Shown in pieces: positions 15,722-24,002 of a stretch of DNA of 34,147 nt. Position 1 is the first letter of the stretch. Every line of letters starts with the position of its first letter. The notes under the pieces are model-generated. The model saw only the letters and a program-made list of their open reading frames with translations. It ran no database searches and was not told the DNA's origin. The stretch is taken from NCBI GenBank assembly GCA_021772025.1, contig JAETNT010000044.1:1-34147 (forward strand), in the 5' to 3' direction. A program made the translations under genes and the position numbers. This stretch comes from Enterocloster bolteae (GTDB lineage Bacteria > Bacillota > Clostridia > Lachnospirales > Lachnospiraceae).

Positions 15722-17433
15722 TACGGAGAAAGAATCGTGATTTCTATCACCTGGCCCTGTCATATATCTGTTTTGGGCTGGTGCCCACGCTGATTGCCGG
15801 CGCGGTTCTGTTTCACAGGTTTAAGGGAAACATGGAACAGGCCATACTGGATGATATGGGCCGCATGGTCAGTTACGCGGCACGCAATGCGCAGGAAATG
15901 GTGGACGAAAGCAGCAGTCTTACCAGGCGTATGTACGACATTTATACAGAGGATGGCAGACTGCTTTACCAGCTTCTGAAAGATACATCCATGGAAGACC
16001 AGGAAAAACGCACCCAGATGGCTTTGTTCCTAGAGGAAATGCTGGAAGGGGACAGCAGAATCCGCACAGCAGCCTTTGTGGATAGGGAGGGCAGGATATA
16101 TTATGTCACCAGGAACACGCAGAAGGTGCTGGATGAAGACGCTTTCCGGCAGTGGATATCCCAGCAAGGGTACAGCGGGGAGAATTTTTCCGTGTATCCT
16201 ACCCATGTGGACAGCTATTTCACGGATTCCGGGAACCCGGTCATAACCTTCCGCAGAAGTTACCAGGATCTGACATCCTTTAAGACCATTGGAATCAGCT
16301 TGGGAAACCTCTATCTGGACCTGGACCTTGGAAAGCTGGCCTCGGCGCTTCGGGATGTGGGCATGGGAATCCACGAGACATTTTCCATCATCAACGGAAA
16401 TGGAATCTGCATCTACAGTATGGATGGCCCTGAGATTGGAAAGCCGCTGGAACCAATGATGCCCTGCCTGTCTTCCATGACGGGAATCAGGGGAAGCCTG
16501 ACCGATGCCGGTCAGTATGTGGTGTATGAACGGATGGAAAGCAGCGGCTGGATTGTGGCGGCCCAGGCCGGTAAAGATGCTGTCATGGGCAGCTTATACA
16601 CGACCGGACAGTATATCTTAATATTCTTAACCGGTTCATTCCTGGTGCTGGTGTACCTGTTTTCCGGTTTGGCAAAACGCGTCTCAAGGTCAGAGGGGCT
16701 GCTGGAACAGGGAATGATGGAGATACAGACAGGCAATCTGGGAAGCCGCATCGACGTGGGGGACAAGGAAGATGGAATCAGTGTCCTGGCTGCCGGATTT
16801 AACAACATGGCCCGGGAACTGGAGTCATCTATGAAGAAGGTGTCTGATACCCTGGGGGTCATCCGAATATCAGCCATGAAACATGAGGATAAAGAAACCG
16901 CCGGAATCGCAGAAAGCCTGTTCCGACAGATGGAGTACCTGATTGGCAGCTACAGCTGTATGGTTCCGCTGGAAAAGGAAATCGGCAACATACGGGAGTA
17001 TTTCCACATCATGCAGATACAGTATGAAGACAGAATCCAGCTGGAAGTCAGCGTGGATGAGGATGTGATGGATGCAATCATCGTTAAAATGAGCCTGCAG
17101 CCTATTGTGGAAAATGCGGTTCAGCACGGTCTTATGCCCAAGACAGGAGACGGTACCGTGCGTATCGAGGCCCACCGTAAGGATGAAATCCTGGAGATTA
17201 CTGTCATGGATGACGGCGTGGGAATGACAGAGGAGATTCTTGCGGCCCTGAAGGACGGCCTGGACCAGGATGAGACGGGCGTACAGACTGGCAGCGGGGA
17301 GACACATGGAGGAATCAGGAATGTGCGTGACAGAATATGCAGGAACTTCGGGTCAGGATATGGACTGGAAATCATGAGCACTGAGGGGACGGGTACGGTT
17401 GCAGTCTATTGTCTGCCGTTGATACTGGAATAA
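15718..17433 (+). CDS. YesM-type sensor histidine kinase lacking the phosphoacceptor segment
   Basis: A 571-residue membrane protein. TM1 lies at about residues 12-32, followed by a long extracytoplasmic Cache-like sensor (about 33-295). TM2 is YILIFLTGSFLVLVYLFSG, followed by HAMP (about 320-375) and HATPase_c with SLQPIVENAVQHGL, VMDDGVGM and THGGIRNVRDRI. In normal YesM proteins a dimerisation helix with Q-x-Q-I-x-P-H-F-L-[YF]-N precedes a TL-x-x-IR segment. Here MKKVSD (codons near 16831-16848) runs straight into TLGVIRISAMKHEDKETAG, so the histidine-bearing stretch of about 25 residues is missing, in frame. Autophosphorylation is therefore doubtful. ATG 15718 has GGAGG four to five bases upstream and overlaps the preceding stop by four bases. 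A GTG at 15700 is less likely. Confidence 0.87.
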   Translation: MIRRKNRDFYHLALSYICFGLVPTLIAGAVLFHRFKGNMEQAILDDMGRMVSYAARNAQEMVDESSSLTRRMYDIYTEDGRLLYQLLKDTSMEDQEKRTQMALFLEEMLEGDSRIRTAAFVDREGRIYYVTRNTQKVLDEDAFRQWISQQGYSGENFSVYPTHVDSYFTDSGNPVITFRRSYQDLTSFKTIGISLGNLYLDLDLGKLASALRDVGMGIHETFSIINGNGICIYSMDGPEIGKPLEPMMPCLSSMTGIRGSLTDAGQYVVYERMESSGWIVAAQAGKDAVMGSLYTTGQYILIFLTGSFLVLVYLFSGLAKRVSRSEGLLEQGMMEIQTGNLGSRIDVGDKEDGISVLAAGFNNMARELESSMKKVSDTLGVIRISAMKHEDKETAGIAESLFRQMEYLIGSYSCMVPLEKEIGNIREYFHIMQIQYEDRIQLEVSVDEDVMDAIIVKMSLQPIVENAVQHGLMPKTGDGTVRIEAHRKDEILEITVMDDGVGMTEEILAALKDGLDQDETGVQTGSGETHGGIRNVRDRICRNFGSGYGLEIMSTEGTGTVAVYCLPLILE

Positions 17434-17555
17434 CCCGCACTAAATGCCTTACTGTTTTGCTGGTCTGATTTTCCGATAGCGCAGGAGCGGGAAACCCAGC
17501 CTAGAGCCTGCTATGCCTCTGTTTTCACCTGAACACTCAAAACCATTTGTTAAGG

Positions 17556-17584
17556 TTGTATCAAAGCAATCTTTCTGTTAAAAT
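17556..17584 (+). promoter_or_regulatory. Sigma-A-type promoter of the HAD phosphatase
   Basis: TTGTAT (17556-17561), a 17-base spacer and TAAAAT (17579-17584) lie about 50 bases before the start codon at 17638. Confidence 0.65.
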
Positions 17585-17637
17585 AAACCCATGGAATAAA
17601 TTCAGGAATATATCAAACAAACAGGGGAGAAAGAGCA

Positions 17638-18453
17638 ATGGACTATAAGATAATCGTATTGGATTTAGACGGTACTCTGACCAACCGGGACAAAATCATC
17701 ACGCCCAGGACCAGGGATGCCTTAATGGAGGCCCAGAAAGCAGGAAATATCGTGGTTCTGGCATCCGGACGCCCCACACCCGGCGTGGAGCCGCTGGCAA
17801 GGGAACTGGAGATGGACCGCTTTGGCAGTTACATATTGTCCTATAACGGGGGCATGATTACCAATTGTAAGACAGGAGAGACTGTGTTTTCATCCCTTCT
17901 TCCGTTGGAAGCCAACGGGAAAATCATAGGCCTGGCAAAAGAGCACCGGGTGGATATCCTGACCTATGAGGGGGAAGAGGTCATCACCAACAACAGGGAA
18001 TGCCCTTATGCAATCTCTGAATCCAATATTAACCATCTTCCGCTGCGCCAGGTGGATGATATGGAAGCCTATGTGGATTTTCAGGTACCCAAGTTCATCA
18101 TGCTGGATGATGGGGACTATCTGGTGACTGTGGAACCAAAGGTAAAGGCTGCAATGGGCCGCGACTTCAGCGTATACCGTTCCGAGGAATATTTCCTTGA
18201 AATCATGCCAAAGGGCATAGACAAGGCACAGTCCCTGGCCCGTCTCCTGGACATCCTTGGCCTTAAGAAAGAACAGATGATTGCCTGCGGAGACGGATAC
18301 AATGACCTGACCATGATTAAGTATGCCGGCCTTGGTGTGGCCATGGAAAATGCAGTGCTGCCTGTAAGGAATGCTGCGGATTATATCACTGCTTCCAATA
18401 ATCATGACGGCGTCGGCCTGGTGGTGGAGAAATTCATGCTGGGACGGGGGTAG
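17638..18453 (+). CDS. Cof-type HAD-superfamily phosphatase
   Basis: A 271-residue haloacid-dehalogenase hydrolase of the Cof/YidA type, which dephosphorylates small sugar phosphates and related metabolites. Motif I is VLDLDGTLTN (nucleophile Asp, about residues 8-17), motif II is VVLASGRPTPG, motif III is the Lys in GIDKAQSL, and motif IV is IACGDGYNDLTMI (about 219-231), followed by GVAMENA. The cap domain between motifs II and III is the alpha/beta C2B type. Length is normal. AGGGGAG precedes the ATG by about nine bases. It is transcribed alone from a good promoter. The exact substrate cannot be told from sequence. Confidence 0.93.
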   Translation: MDYKIIVLDLDGTLTNRDKIITPRTRDALMEAQKAGNIVVLASGRPTPGVEPLARELEMDRFGSYILSYNGGMITNCKTGETVFSSLLPLEANGKIIGLAKEHRVDILTYEGEEVITNNRECPYAISESNINHLPLRQVDDMEAYVDFQVPKFIMLDDGDYLVTVEPKVKAAMGRDFSVYRSEEYFLEIMPKGIDKAQSLARLLDILGLKKEQMIACGDGYNDLTMIKYAGLGVAMENAVLPVRNAADYITASNNHDGVGLVVEKFMLGRG

Positions 18454-18611
18454 GTTGAGGCGTGCGGTGAAATGCCGGGGACATGCAGGCTGCGTATGAA
18501 CTGTGCTGTAACATGCCAGACACACATTGGTCTACGTCTGATATATGCTGTAATCAGGTACCTGCACGCTGCACACGGTGAAACTTTACATTGAAAAAGT
18601 GTTAGGATGTA

Positions 18612-18640
18612 TGGACTTTCAAACTTTAATATGTTAAAAT
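18612..18640 (+). promoter_or_regulatory. Possible promoter and structured leader of the YerC-like gene
   Basis: In the 334-base gap 18454-18787 no gene is seen. TGGACT, 17 bases, then TAAAAT (18635-18640) is a plausible weak promoter. The following leader holds two small inverted repeats: TGTCCC/GGGACA (18698-18717) and ATGCGG/CCGCAT (18734-18761). They could form RNA hairpins or operators. The ribosome binding site is AAGGAGAG near 18770. Confidence 0.4.
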
Positions 18641-18787
18641 GAGTGGGTATGAGGCATGGGACATGTACGGATGGTATCCAGACATGCCAAAGGCCTGTGT
18701 CCCTTTATAGGGGGACATTGATTCCACAACTACATGCGGCGGGGATGAACGTGGACCGCATAAATTATAAGGAGAGAGAACCAGGAC

Positions 18788-19108
18788 ATGAACAAAAAGA
18801 TTAAAACGGATGCAGTGGATCATTTATTTGATGCCATACTGACACTTAAGAATCCAGAGGAGTGTTATAAGTTCTTCGAGGACGTGTGTACGATTAATGA
18901 ACTTTTGTCACTTTCACAGCGCTATGAGGTTGCCAAGATGCTGAGGGAGGGCAAGACCTATCTGGAGATTGCGGAAAAGACAGGGGCGTCCACGGCAACC
19001 ATCAGCCGCGTGAACCGTTCGCTGAACTATGGAAGCGACGGGTACGATATGGTGTTTTCAAGGCTTCAGGTAGACAGCATTGTTCCGGAAAAGGAAGACG
19101 GCAGATAA
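18788..19108 (+). CDS. YerC/YecD-family TrpR-like DNA-binding protein
   Basis: A 106-residue small regulator of the YerC/YecD branch of the TrpR superfamily. It is all-helical, with the core SLSQRYEVAKMLREGKTY (about residues 39-56) and the helix-turn-helix LEIAEKTGASTATISRVNRS (about 57-76). The N-terminal FDAILTLKNPEECYKFFED segment is family-typical. In Firmicutes these genes often lie near pcrA and ligA, and pcrA is about 2.2 kb downstream here. The effector and targets of the family are not known to me. A long bidirectional hairpin terminator follows the stop. Confidence 0.92.
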   Translation: MNKKIKTDAVDHLFDAILTLKNPEECYKFFEDVCTINELLSLSQRYEVAKMLREGKTYLEIAEKTGASTATISRVNRSLNYGSDGYDMVFSRLQVDSIVPEKEDGR

Positions 19109-19184
19109 TGAAATTGGATGCAGGGGATTGTGGGCTGTCCTGTAACCGGCAATGAGCCGCGATATGAATCATGCGGACATATAT

Positions 19185-19233
19185 AAAACGGATATCACGG
19201 TATATCAGCCGATATACTGGATATCCGTTTTTT
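19185..19233. terminator. Bidirectional terminator between convergent genes
   Basis: AAAACGGATATC pairs with GATATCCGTTTT, and an inner GGTATATC/GATATACT arm extends the stem around a short AGCC loop. A-run on the left and T-run on the right let it work for both the YerC-like gene and the convergent DUF1836 gene. Confidence 0.9.
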
Positions 19234-19268
19234 AACTCCTGCTGTCCGGATCCGGCGTCTGTCCTGGC

Positions 19269-19886
19269 TTACTTCTTCCGCGGCGGCGTTGCCTCCCCGC
19301 GCAGCTGGTCTGCAATCATCTCAATCATCTGCGTCTTCAGATAGACATCAAAGGACAGTTCGCATATAAAGGCAAAGAGCTGCAGGTATTCCTTATCTTC
19401 TTCATCCACCGATACGTCCTGAAAGGTTTTGCGGGAGCGGGCGAATTTGCCGGTCACGTCTTTCATCAGGCTGCCCATCTCGCCTTTTTCAAGGGTGAAT
19501 ACCTCCGTATAGATATCTTCCAGGGACAGGGGAGAATCCTTGCCGGTAAAGTGTCTCGATGTGATGGGGCGGAACAGCTCCTCAATATCATTAAAGGATA
19601 ACAGGCTCTTAAAGTAATAAATGAATATCAGCATGAGCATGTGGTCCTTGGAATACTTCTTCTTCACTGGCGGGGGGAGCAGGTTGTTCTTGGCATAATT
19701 GTTAATCATGGTCTTGGTCAGGACCTTGTCTTCTGGATGGCGCCGCATGTCCTTTAAATGGCTTTCCATGAAGGTGGTAACCTGGTCCATATATAAATCA
19801 ATATCAGGTATCTCTTCCGGCTTAACATGGGACAGACTTCCCAGATAGCCCAGCAGATCCCGAACACGTTCTTCATTTGTCTTCAT
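19269..19886 (-). CDS. DUF1836 domain protein
   Basis: A 205-residue cytoplasmic protein of the DUF1836 family (YkrK-like), widespread in Firmicutes. It is recognised by VLTKTMINNYAKNNLLPPPVKKKYSKDH (about residues 52-79), which resembles the DNA-contacting wing of MerR-type helix-turn-helix domains, followed by LIFIYYFKSLLSFNDIEELF. A regulatory role is therefore likely but unproven. The start is supported by AGGTGA upstream. A near-consensus promoter with a perfect palindrome in its spacer lies just upstream, consistent with autoregulation (inference). Confidence 0.88.
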   Translation of the reverse strand: MKTNEERVRDLLGYLGSLSHVKPEEIPDIDLYMDQVTTFMESHLKDMRRHPEDKVLTKTMINNYAKNNLLPPPVKKKYSKDHMLMLIFIYYFKSLLSFNDIEELFRPITSRHFTGKDSPLSLEDIYTEVFTLEKGEMGSLMKDVTGKFARSRKTFQDVSVDEEDKEYLQLFAFICELSFDVYLKTQMIEMIADQLRGEATPPRKK

Positions 19887-19927
19887 CTGTCAGTCACCTC
19901 TGTCTTAGATATCACATTGCTATATCT

Positions 19928-19956
19928 ATTATATAGTATTCAATACTAGATGACAA
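19928..19956 (-). promoter_or_regulatory. Promoter and palindromic operator of the DUF1836 gene
   Basis: On the minus strand TTGTCA, a 17-base spacer and a perfect TATAAT are present. The spacer contains the perfect palindrome TAGTATTCAATACTA (19934-19948), ideally placed for a repressor to block RNA polymerase. Confidence 0.8.
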
Positions 19957-19986
19957 GGGGCAAATGCCAGAACATGGCAAAATACT

Positions 19987-20014
19987 TTGACGGTAGCAGA
20001 AAACGCCATATTAT
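19987..20014 (+). promoter_or_regulatory. Promoter of the diguanylate cyclase gene
   Basis: TTGACG (19987-19992), a 16-base spacer and TATTAT (20009-20014) predict a transcript start near 20021. This rules out the upstream in-frame start codon at 19950 and favours ATG 20064. Confidence 0.65.
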
Positions 20015-20063
20015 GTTATATTGTATGTCAGAGGAATTTGCAATCAGATTGAAAGGAATAAGT

Positions 20064-21095
20064 ATGCGGGACGATATTTGCAGGGAAGCAAAACAATTGA
20101 TACAGAGTGCCATGGAAGGTTATATATCTGGTAATCCGGAGGTACTGGCCAGATTGCTTACATATTGTTCGCCTGATGTGCTTGTGATTGGCACAGGACG
20201 GCATGAATTCTATCTTGGTCTGGAGGCTCTGACAGAAGGGATGAGGAAGGACCAGGAGGAAGCGGATGGAATCAGCTTTGTCATCAGGGAAGCGTGGTAT
20301 GAGGCAAAGCTGATTACGGAAAACAGCTGTGTAGTCTATGGTGAATTTAAGGCCCGGGAAAAAGATACGGACGGGAAGGAAGTCATCATTGACATGGATA
20401 CAAGGATTACGGCAGGGCTCCACCGGGATGACAGCGGCCGGCTTGTGATTGACAGCCTGCACCAGTCCGTGCCCTATATTTACCAGCAGAAAGGCGAATA
20501 CTATCCAAAGACCATAGCGGACCAGGCAGCCGCTGCCCTGGAGCGGACCGCCATTCTGGAGCGGACCATCCAGCTGGACTCCCTGACCGGCCTGTACAAC
20601 AGGAAGTATACGGAAATGCACATAACCAGGCTTTTGACCAATGACCATGAAAGCGGCCTGATGTTCGTCATTGACATGGACGACTTTAAGAAAGTCAACG
20701 ATACCCATGGCCATCTCAAGGGGGATGAACTGCTGAAGGAAGTAGGGGCAGCGCTTATGGATTTTGTCCCACCCCCCGGCATTGCAGGCAGGATAGGAGG
20801 GGATGAGTTCATGATTTTCATGCCAGGTCCCATGGAAAGGGAACAGGGGGAAAATAAAGCCCGCATCCTGATTCAGTCCATCAGCCGGATCCTCCTAAGG
20901 ATGGGGCTGGACCAAAGCTGTTCCATTGGGATTACACAGATAAGGAAGGACGGCGGGACATTTGACAGGGCCTACCGGAAGGCGGACGAAGCCCTGTACC
21001 GTGCCAAGACCAGCGGTAAGAATATGTTCTGCTGGCGGGATGGGGACGGGGAAGAATGGGGATGCAGGAACGGCGAAGAAGGAACCATACCCTAG
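20064..21095 (+). CDS. Diguanylate cyclase with N-terminal SnoaL-like domain
   Basis: A 343-residue soluble protein. The N-terminal part (about 1-135) looks like an NTF2/SnoaL-like sensory fold: AKQLIQSAMEGYISGNPEVLARLLTYC then VVYGEFKAREK. After a short helix comes a complete GGDEF domain. It contains DSLTGLYNRKYTE (about 172-184), FVIDMDDFKKVNDTHGHLKGDE, the active-site loop AGRIGGDEFMIFMP, and a final ADEALYRAKTSGKN. It should make cyclic di-GMP from two GTP. The inhibitory I-site RxxD before GGDEF is absent, so product feedback is not expected. The start at 20064 follows AAAGGA by six bases. The TAG stop lies inside the end of a 172-bp palindromic element. No membrane segments are seen. 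Confidence 0.9.
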   Translation: MRDDICREAKQLIQSAMEGYISGNPEVLARLLTYCSPDVLVIGTGRHEFYLGLEALTEGMRKDQEEADGISFVIREAWYEAKLITENSCVVYGEFKAREKDTDGKEVIIDMDTRITAGLHRDDSGRLVIDSLHQSVPYIYQQKGEYYPKTIADQAAAALERTAILERTIQLDSLTGLYNRKYTEMHITRLLTNDHESGLMFVIDMDDFKKVNDTHGHLKGDELLKEVGAALMDFVPPPGIAGRIGGDEFMIFMPGPMEREQGENKARILIQSISRILLRMGLDQSCSIGITQIRKDGGTFDRAYRKADEALYRAKTSGKNMFCWRDGDGEEWGCRNGEEGTIP

Positions 21096-21260
21096 GGCCT
21101 GGTTGAAAATTCATTCCCGCCATCTGCACGCCCCACTTCGCGGCATATTTGGTCCCAATTCGGTCAACGTAGCCCGCTACGCCGCCCTCATCGGGACCAA
21201 ATCTCCCACAAAGTGGAACGCACAGCTGACAGAAAGCAATTTTCAAACAGACCCAAGGGT
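21089..21260. repeat. 172-bp imperfect palindromic (MITE-like) element
   Basis: The arms match from the extreme ends inward. The left end runs ACCCT-x-GGG-x-CTG-x-TTGAAAATT, and the right end is its reverse complement. Further in, CACTT pairs with AAGTG, then ATTTGGTCCC (21146-21155) pairs with GGGACCAAAT (21193-21202), and CGTAG with CTACG near the centre. No ORF is present. The first bases provide the TAG stop of the diguanylate cyclase. The shape fits a mobile palindromic repeat or a structured RNA. Confidence 0.8.
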
Positions 21261-21266
21261 CTTAAG

Positions 21267-21295
21267 TTGCACAATGAGGCCTGTAATGGTATACT
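21267..21295 (+). promoter_or_regulatory. Promoter of pcrA
   Basis: TTGCAC, a 17-base spacer and TATACT (21290-21295) lie seven bases after the palindromic element and about 48 bases before the pcrA start. Confidence 0.7.
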
Positions 21296-21342
21296 TATAC
21301 ATCTGACAGATTGAATGAAGAAATAAAGGCGGTACATATAAT

Positions 21343-23871
21343 ATGAGTATTTACGATACATTAAATCCCATGCAGAAGGAGGCTGTGTTTCACACCGAAG
21401 GTCCTCTTTTGATTCTTGCCGGAGCGGGCTCGGGCAAGACCAGGGTGCTGACGCACAGGGTGGCTTACCTGATTGATGAGAAGAATGTGAACCCCTGGAA
21501 TATACTGGCCATTACATTTACCAACAAGGCGGCAGGGGAAATGAGGGAGCGTGTGGACCAGTTGGTAGGTTTTGGGGCCGAGAGTATCTGGGTGAGCACA
21601 TTCCATTCCACCTGCGTAAGGATCCTGCGCAGGCACATAGAATGCCTGGGATACACGACCAGCTTTTCCATCTATGACAGCGATGACCAGAAGACATTGA
21701 TGAAGCAGGTATTTAAGAGCCTGGACGTGGATACCAAGCAGTTTAAGGAGCGCTCCGTGCTGGGCGTGATATCCTCGGCCAAGGATAAGCTGATCATGCC
21801 TGAGGAATTCCTACTGAACGCAGGGCAGGATTTCCGCCAGAAAAAGGTGGGGGAGATATACAAGGAGTACCAGAAGCAGTTAAAGAAGAACAATGCCCTG
21901 GATTTTGACGATTTGATTGTCAAGACCGTGGAACTGTTCCAGAATAATGCTGAAGTGCTGAATTATTACCAGGAACGGTTCAAGTATATCATGGTGGATG
22001 AGTACCAGGACACCAACCAGGCCCAGTTTAAGCTGGTGAACCTGCTTGCGGATAAGTACAGGAATCTCTGTGTGGTAGGTGATGACGACCAGTCCATTTA
22101 CCGGTTCCGCGGGGCCGATATAGAGAATATCCTGAGCTTTGAGTCAGCATTTCCAGGTGCCAAGGTCATAAAGCTGGAGGAGAATTACCGATCCACCCAG
22201 AATATCCTCAATGCGGCCAACGGTGTTATCCGCCATAACCGCGGGAGGAAGGATAAGACCCTGTGGACAGCCAATGGGGAAGGCAGTCTGATTCGGTTCA
22301 AGCAGTTTGACATGGCCAGGGAGGAAGCGGATTATGTGGCCAGACAGATACGTGACAGTGAATTTTCCTATCAGGATCAGGCAGTGCTCTACAGGACCAA
22401 TGCCCAGTCCCGTCTCATAGAGGAACGGTGCATTTTCTATAATGTGCCTTACCGGCTGGTGGGAGGCGTGAACTTCTATCAGCGAAGGGAAATCAAGGAC
22501 ATCCTGGCCTATCTCAAGACAATTGCCAATGGCGTGGATGACCTGGCCGTGCTGCGCATCATCAATGTTCCCAAACGCGGTATCGGCGCAACCACCATGG
22601 GCAAGGTGACTGCGTTTGCATCTGAGCACGGCATGAGCCTCTATGGGGCGTTAAAGGAAGCACGTCAGGTTCCGGGGCTGGGCAAGGCTGCCGAGAAAAT
22701 CCTTAAATTCATAGGGCAGATGGAGAGTTTCAGGGCCAGGGCAGAATCTGAGGATTTTTCCATCCGGGATTTGATAGAAGGAATCATGGATGAAACCGGA
22801 TACCAGCAGGAACTGGAGGCAGAGGGCGAGATTGAGGCCCAGACGCGCCTTGAGAACATCGAGGAATTGGTGAACAAGGCGGTAAGTTATGAGGAGGACA
22901 GCGAACACCCTACTCTGGACGAATTCCTGGAGCAGGTGGCGCTGGTGGCTGATATTGACAGCATGGATGAGTCCGAGGACCGTGTGACCCTAATGACGCT
23001 CCACAGCGCCAAAGGCCTGGAATTTCCCAAGGTATACCTGGTGGGCATGGAGGACGGCCTGTTTCCCAGCATGATGTCCATTAATTCAGATGACCGGACT
23101 GACTTGGAGGAGGAGAGGCGTCTGTGTTACGTGGGCATCACCAGGGCTAAGAAGGAACTGGTGCTGACCTCGGCCAGACAGCGCATGGTCAACGGCGAGA
23201 CAAGATACTGCAAGCCAAGCCGGTTCCTTGAGGAAGTGCCGGAAGGACTGTTGGACGAAGAACGCCTGGAGCCGGTGCTTGGAAGCTATGGCAGCCGCGG
23301 GAACGGTGCAGGACAGGCAAATGCCTCAGGCTTTGGCAGTACTGCAGACGATGCAGGGCTTCCGTGGAACCAGTCCGCTGCCTCAGGACGGGTAAGCACA
23401 TTTGGCAAAGGGTATAATGCCTATGCCTCAAAAACATCGCTGCCATTTGACGGTTTTGGCATCGGTCCGGCAGGACAGGGCAGCGGGGCGGGATCTGGTG
23501 TCCAAGGAAATGGCTCCGCCGCTGGCAGCAGCATGGGGGCGGGATCTGGCGCAGGTCATGGTATGGGCGCAGGTCATGCCGGAAAGGCTGGTTATGGCGT
23601 AGGCGGAGGCTGTACTGGAAAGGCTGGCTATGGCGGAGGCGCTGGTCACGCCGGAACTGGTGGGAAACCGGCTTTTGGCAAGGCATTTACGGTTGAAAAG
23701 CCTGCTTCCCTGAATTACAGGGAAGGAGACCGGGTAAAGCATATTAAGTTTGGGGAGGGAACCGTCAAGTCCATAAAGGATGGCGGGAAAGACTATGAAG
23801 TAACCGTGGAATTTGATACTGCGGGGCAGAAAAAAATGTTTGCATCCTTTGCAAAATTAAAAAAGGCATAG
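21343..23871 (+). CDS. pcrA: ATP-dependent DNA helicase PcrA/UvrD
   Basis: An 842-residue superfamily 1A 3'-5' helicase for repair and rolling-circle replication. Motifs are all present: Q motif LNPMQKEAV, Walker A LAGAGSGKTRVLTHR (about residues 26-40), Ia AITFTNKAAGEMRER, motif II MVDEYQDTNQAQ, motif III VVGDDDQSIYRFRGA, motif IV LEENYRST, motif V LMTLHSAKGLEFPKVYLVGMEDGLFPS and motif VI EERRLCYVGITRAKKEL. The C-terminus ends in the Tudor-like RNA-polymerase-binding domain (YREGDRVKHIKFGEGTVKSI). Between them, about residues 650-780, is a Gly/Ala/Ser-rich linker that makes the protein about 100 residues longer than usual. The ribosome binding site is AAAGGCGG. Expected to be essential in Firmicutes. 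Confidence 0.96.
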   Translation: MSIYDTLNPMQKEAVFHTEGPLLILAGAGSGKTRVLTHRVAYLIDEKNVNPWNILAITFTNKAAGEMRERVDQLVGFGAESIWVSTFHSTCVRILRRHIECLGYTTSFSIYDSDDQKTLMKQVFKSLDVDTKQFKERSVLGVISSAKDKLIMPEEFLLNAGQDFRQKKVGEIYKEYQKQLKKNNALDFDDLIVKTVELFQNNAEVLNYYQERFKYIMVDEYQDTNQAQFKLVNLLADKYRNLCVVGDDDQSIYRFRGADIENILSFESAFPGAKVIKLEENYRSTQNILNAANGVIRHNRGRKDKTLWTANGEGSLIRFKQFDMAREEADYVARQIRDSEFSYQDQAVLYRTNAQSRLIEERCIFYNVPYRLVGGVNFYQRREIKDILAYLKTIANGVDDLAVLRIINVPKRGIGATTMGKVTAFASEHGMSLYGALKEARQVPGLGKAAEKILKFIGQMESFRARAESEDFSIRDLIEGIMDETGYQQELEAEGEIEAQTRLENIEELVNKAVSYEEDSEHPTLDEFLEQVALVADIDSMDESEDRVTLMTLHSAKGLEFPKVYLVGMEDGLFPSMMSINSDDRTDLEEERRLCYVGITRAKKELVLTSARQRMVNGETRYCKPSRFLEEVPEGLLDEERLEPVLGSYGSRGNGAGQANASGFGSTADDAGLPWNQSAASGRVSTFGKGYNAYASKTSLPFDGFGIGPAGQGSGAGSGVQGNGSAAGSSMGAGSGAGHGMGAGHAGKAGYGVGGGCTGKAGYGGGAGHAGTGGKPAFGKAFTVEKPASLNYREGDRVKHIKFGEGTVKSIKDGGKDYEVTVEFDTAGQKKMFASFAKLKKA

Positions 23872-23937
23872 GACAGCCGGTTAAAAACCCCCAGGATAAA
23901 AATTCAAGAAATTGGGATAGTAAAAAAGGGACTTCCA

Positions 23938-23946
23938 TGGTATAAT
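23938..23946 (+). promoter_or_regulatory. Extended -10 promoter of the small membrane protein gene
   Basis: TGGTATAAT is a consensus extended -10, about 57 bases before the start at 24003. No good -35 lies at 17 bases. Confidence 0.55.
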
Positions 23947-24002
23947 AATTAAAAATATGTATCTGAGCTTTTTGCTTGCATATAAGAAAGGACGTGGACC
24001 GG

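Noticed and set aside
18698..18761. Riboswitch in the leader of the YerC-like gene
   Set aside because: Only two short inverted repeats are visible; no conserved riboswitch core could be recognised.
19950..20063. Earlier start of the diguanylate cyclase
   Set aside because: It overlaps the DUF1836 promoter and precedes the cyclase's own predicted promoter.
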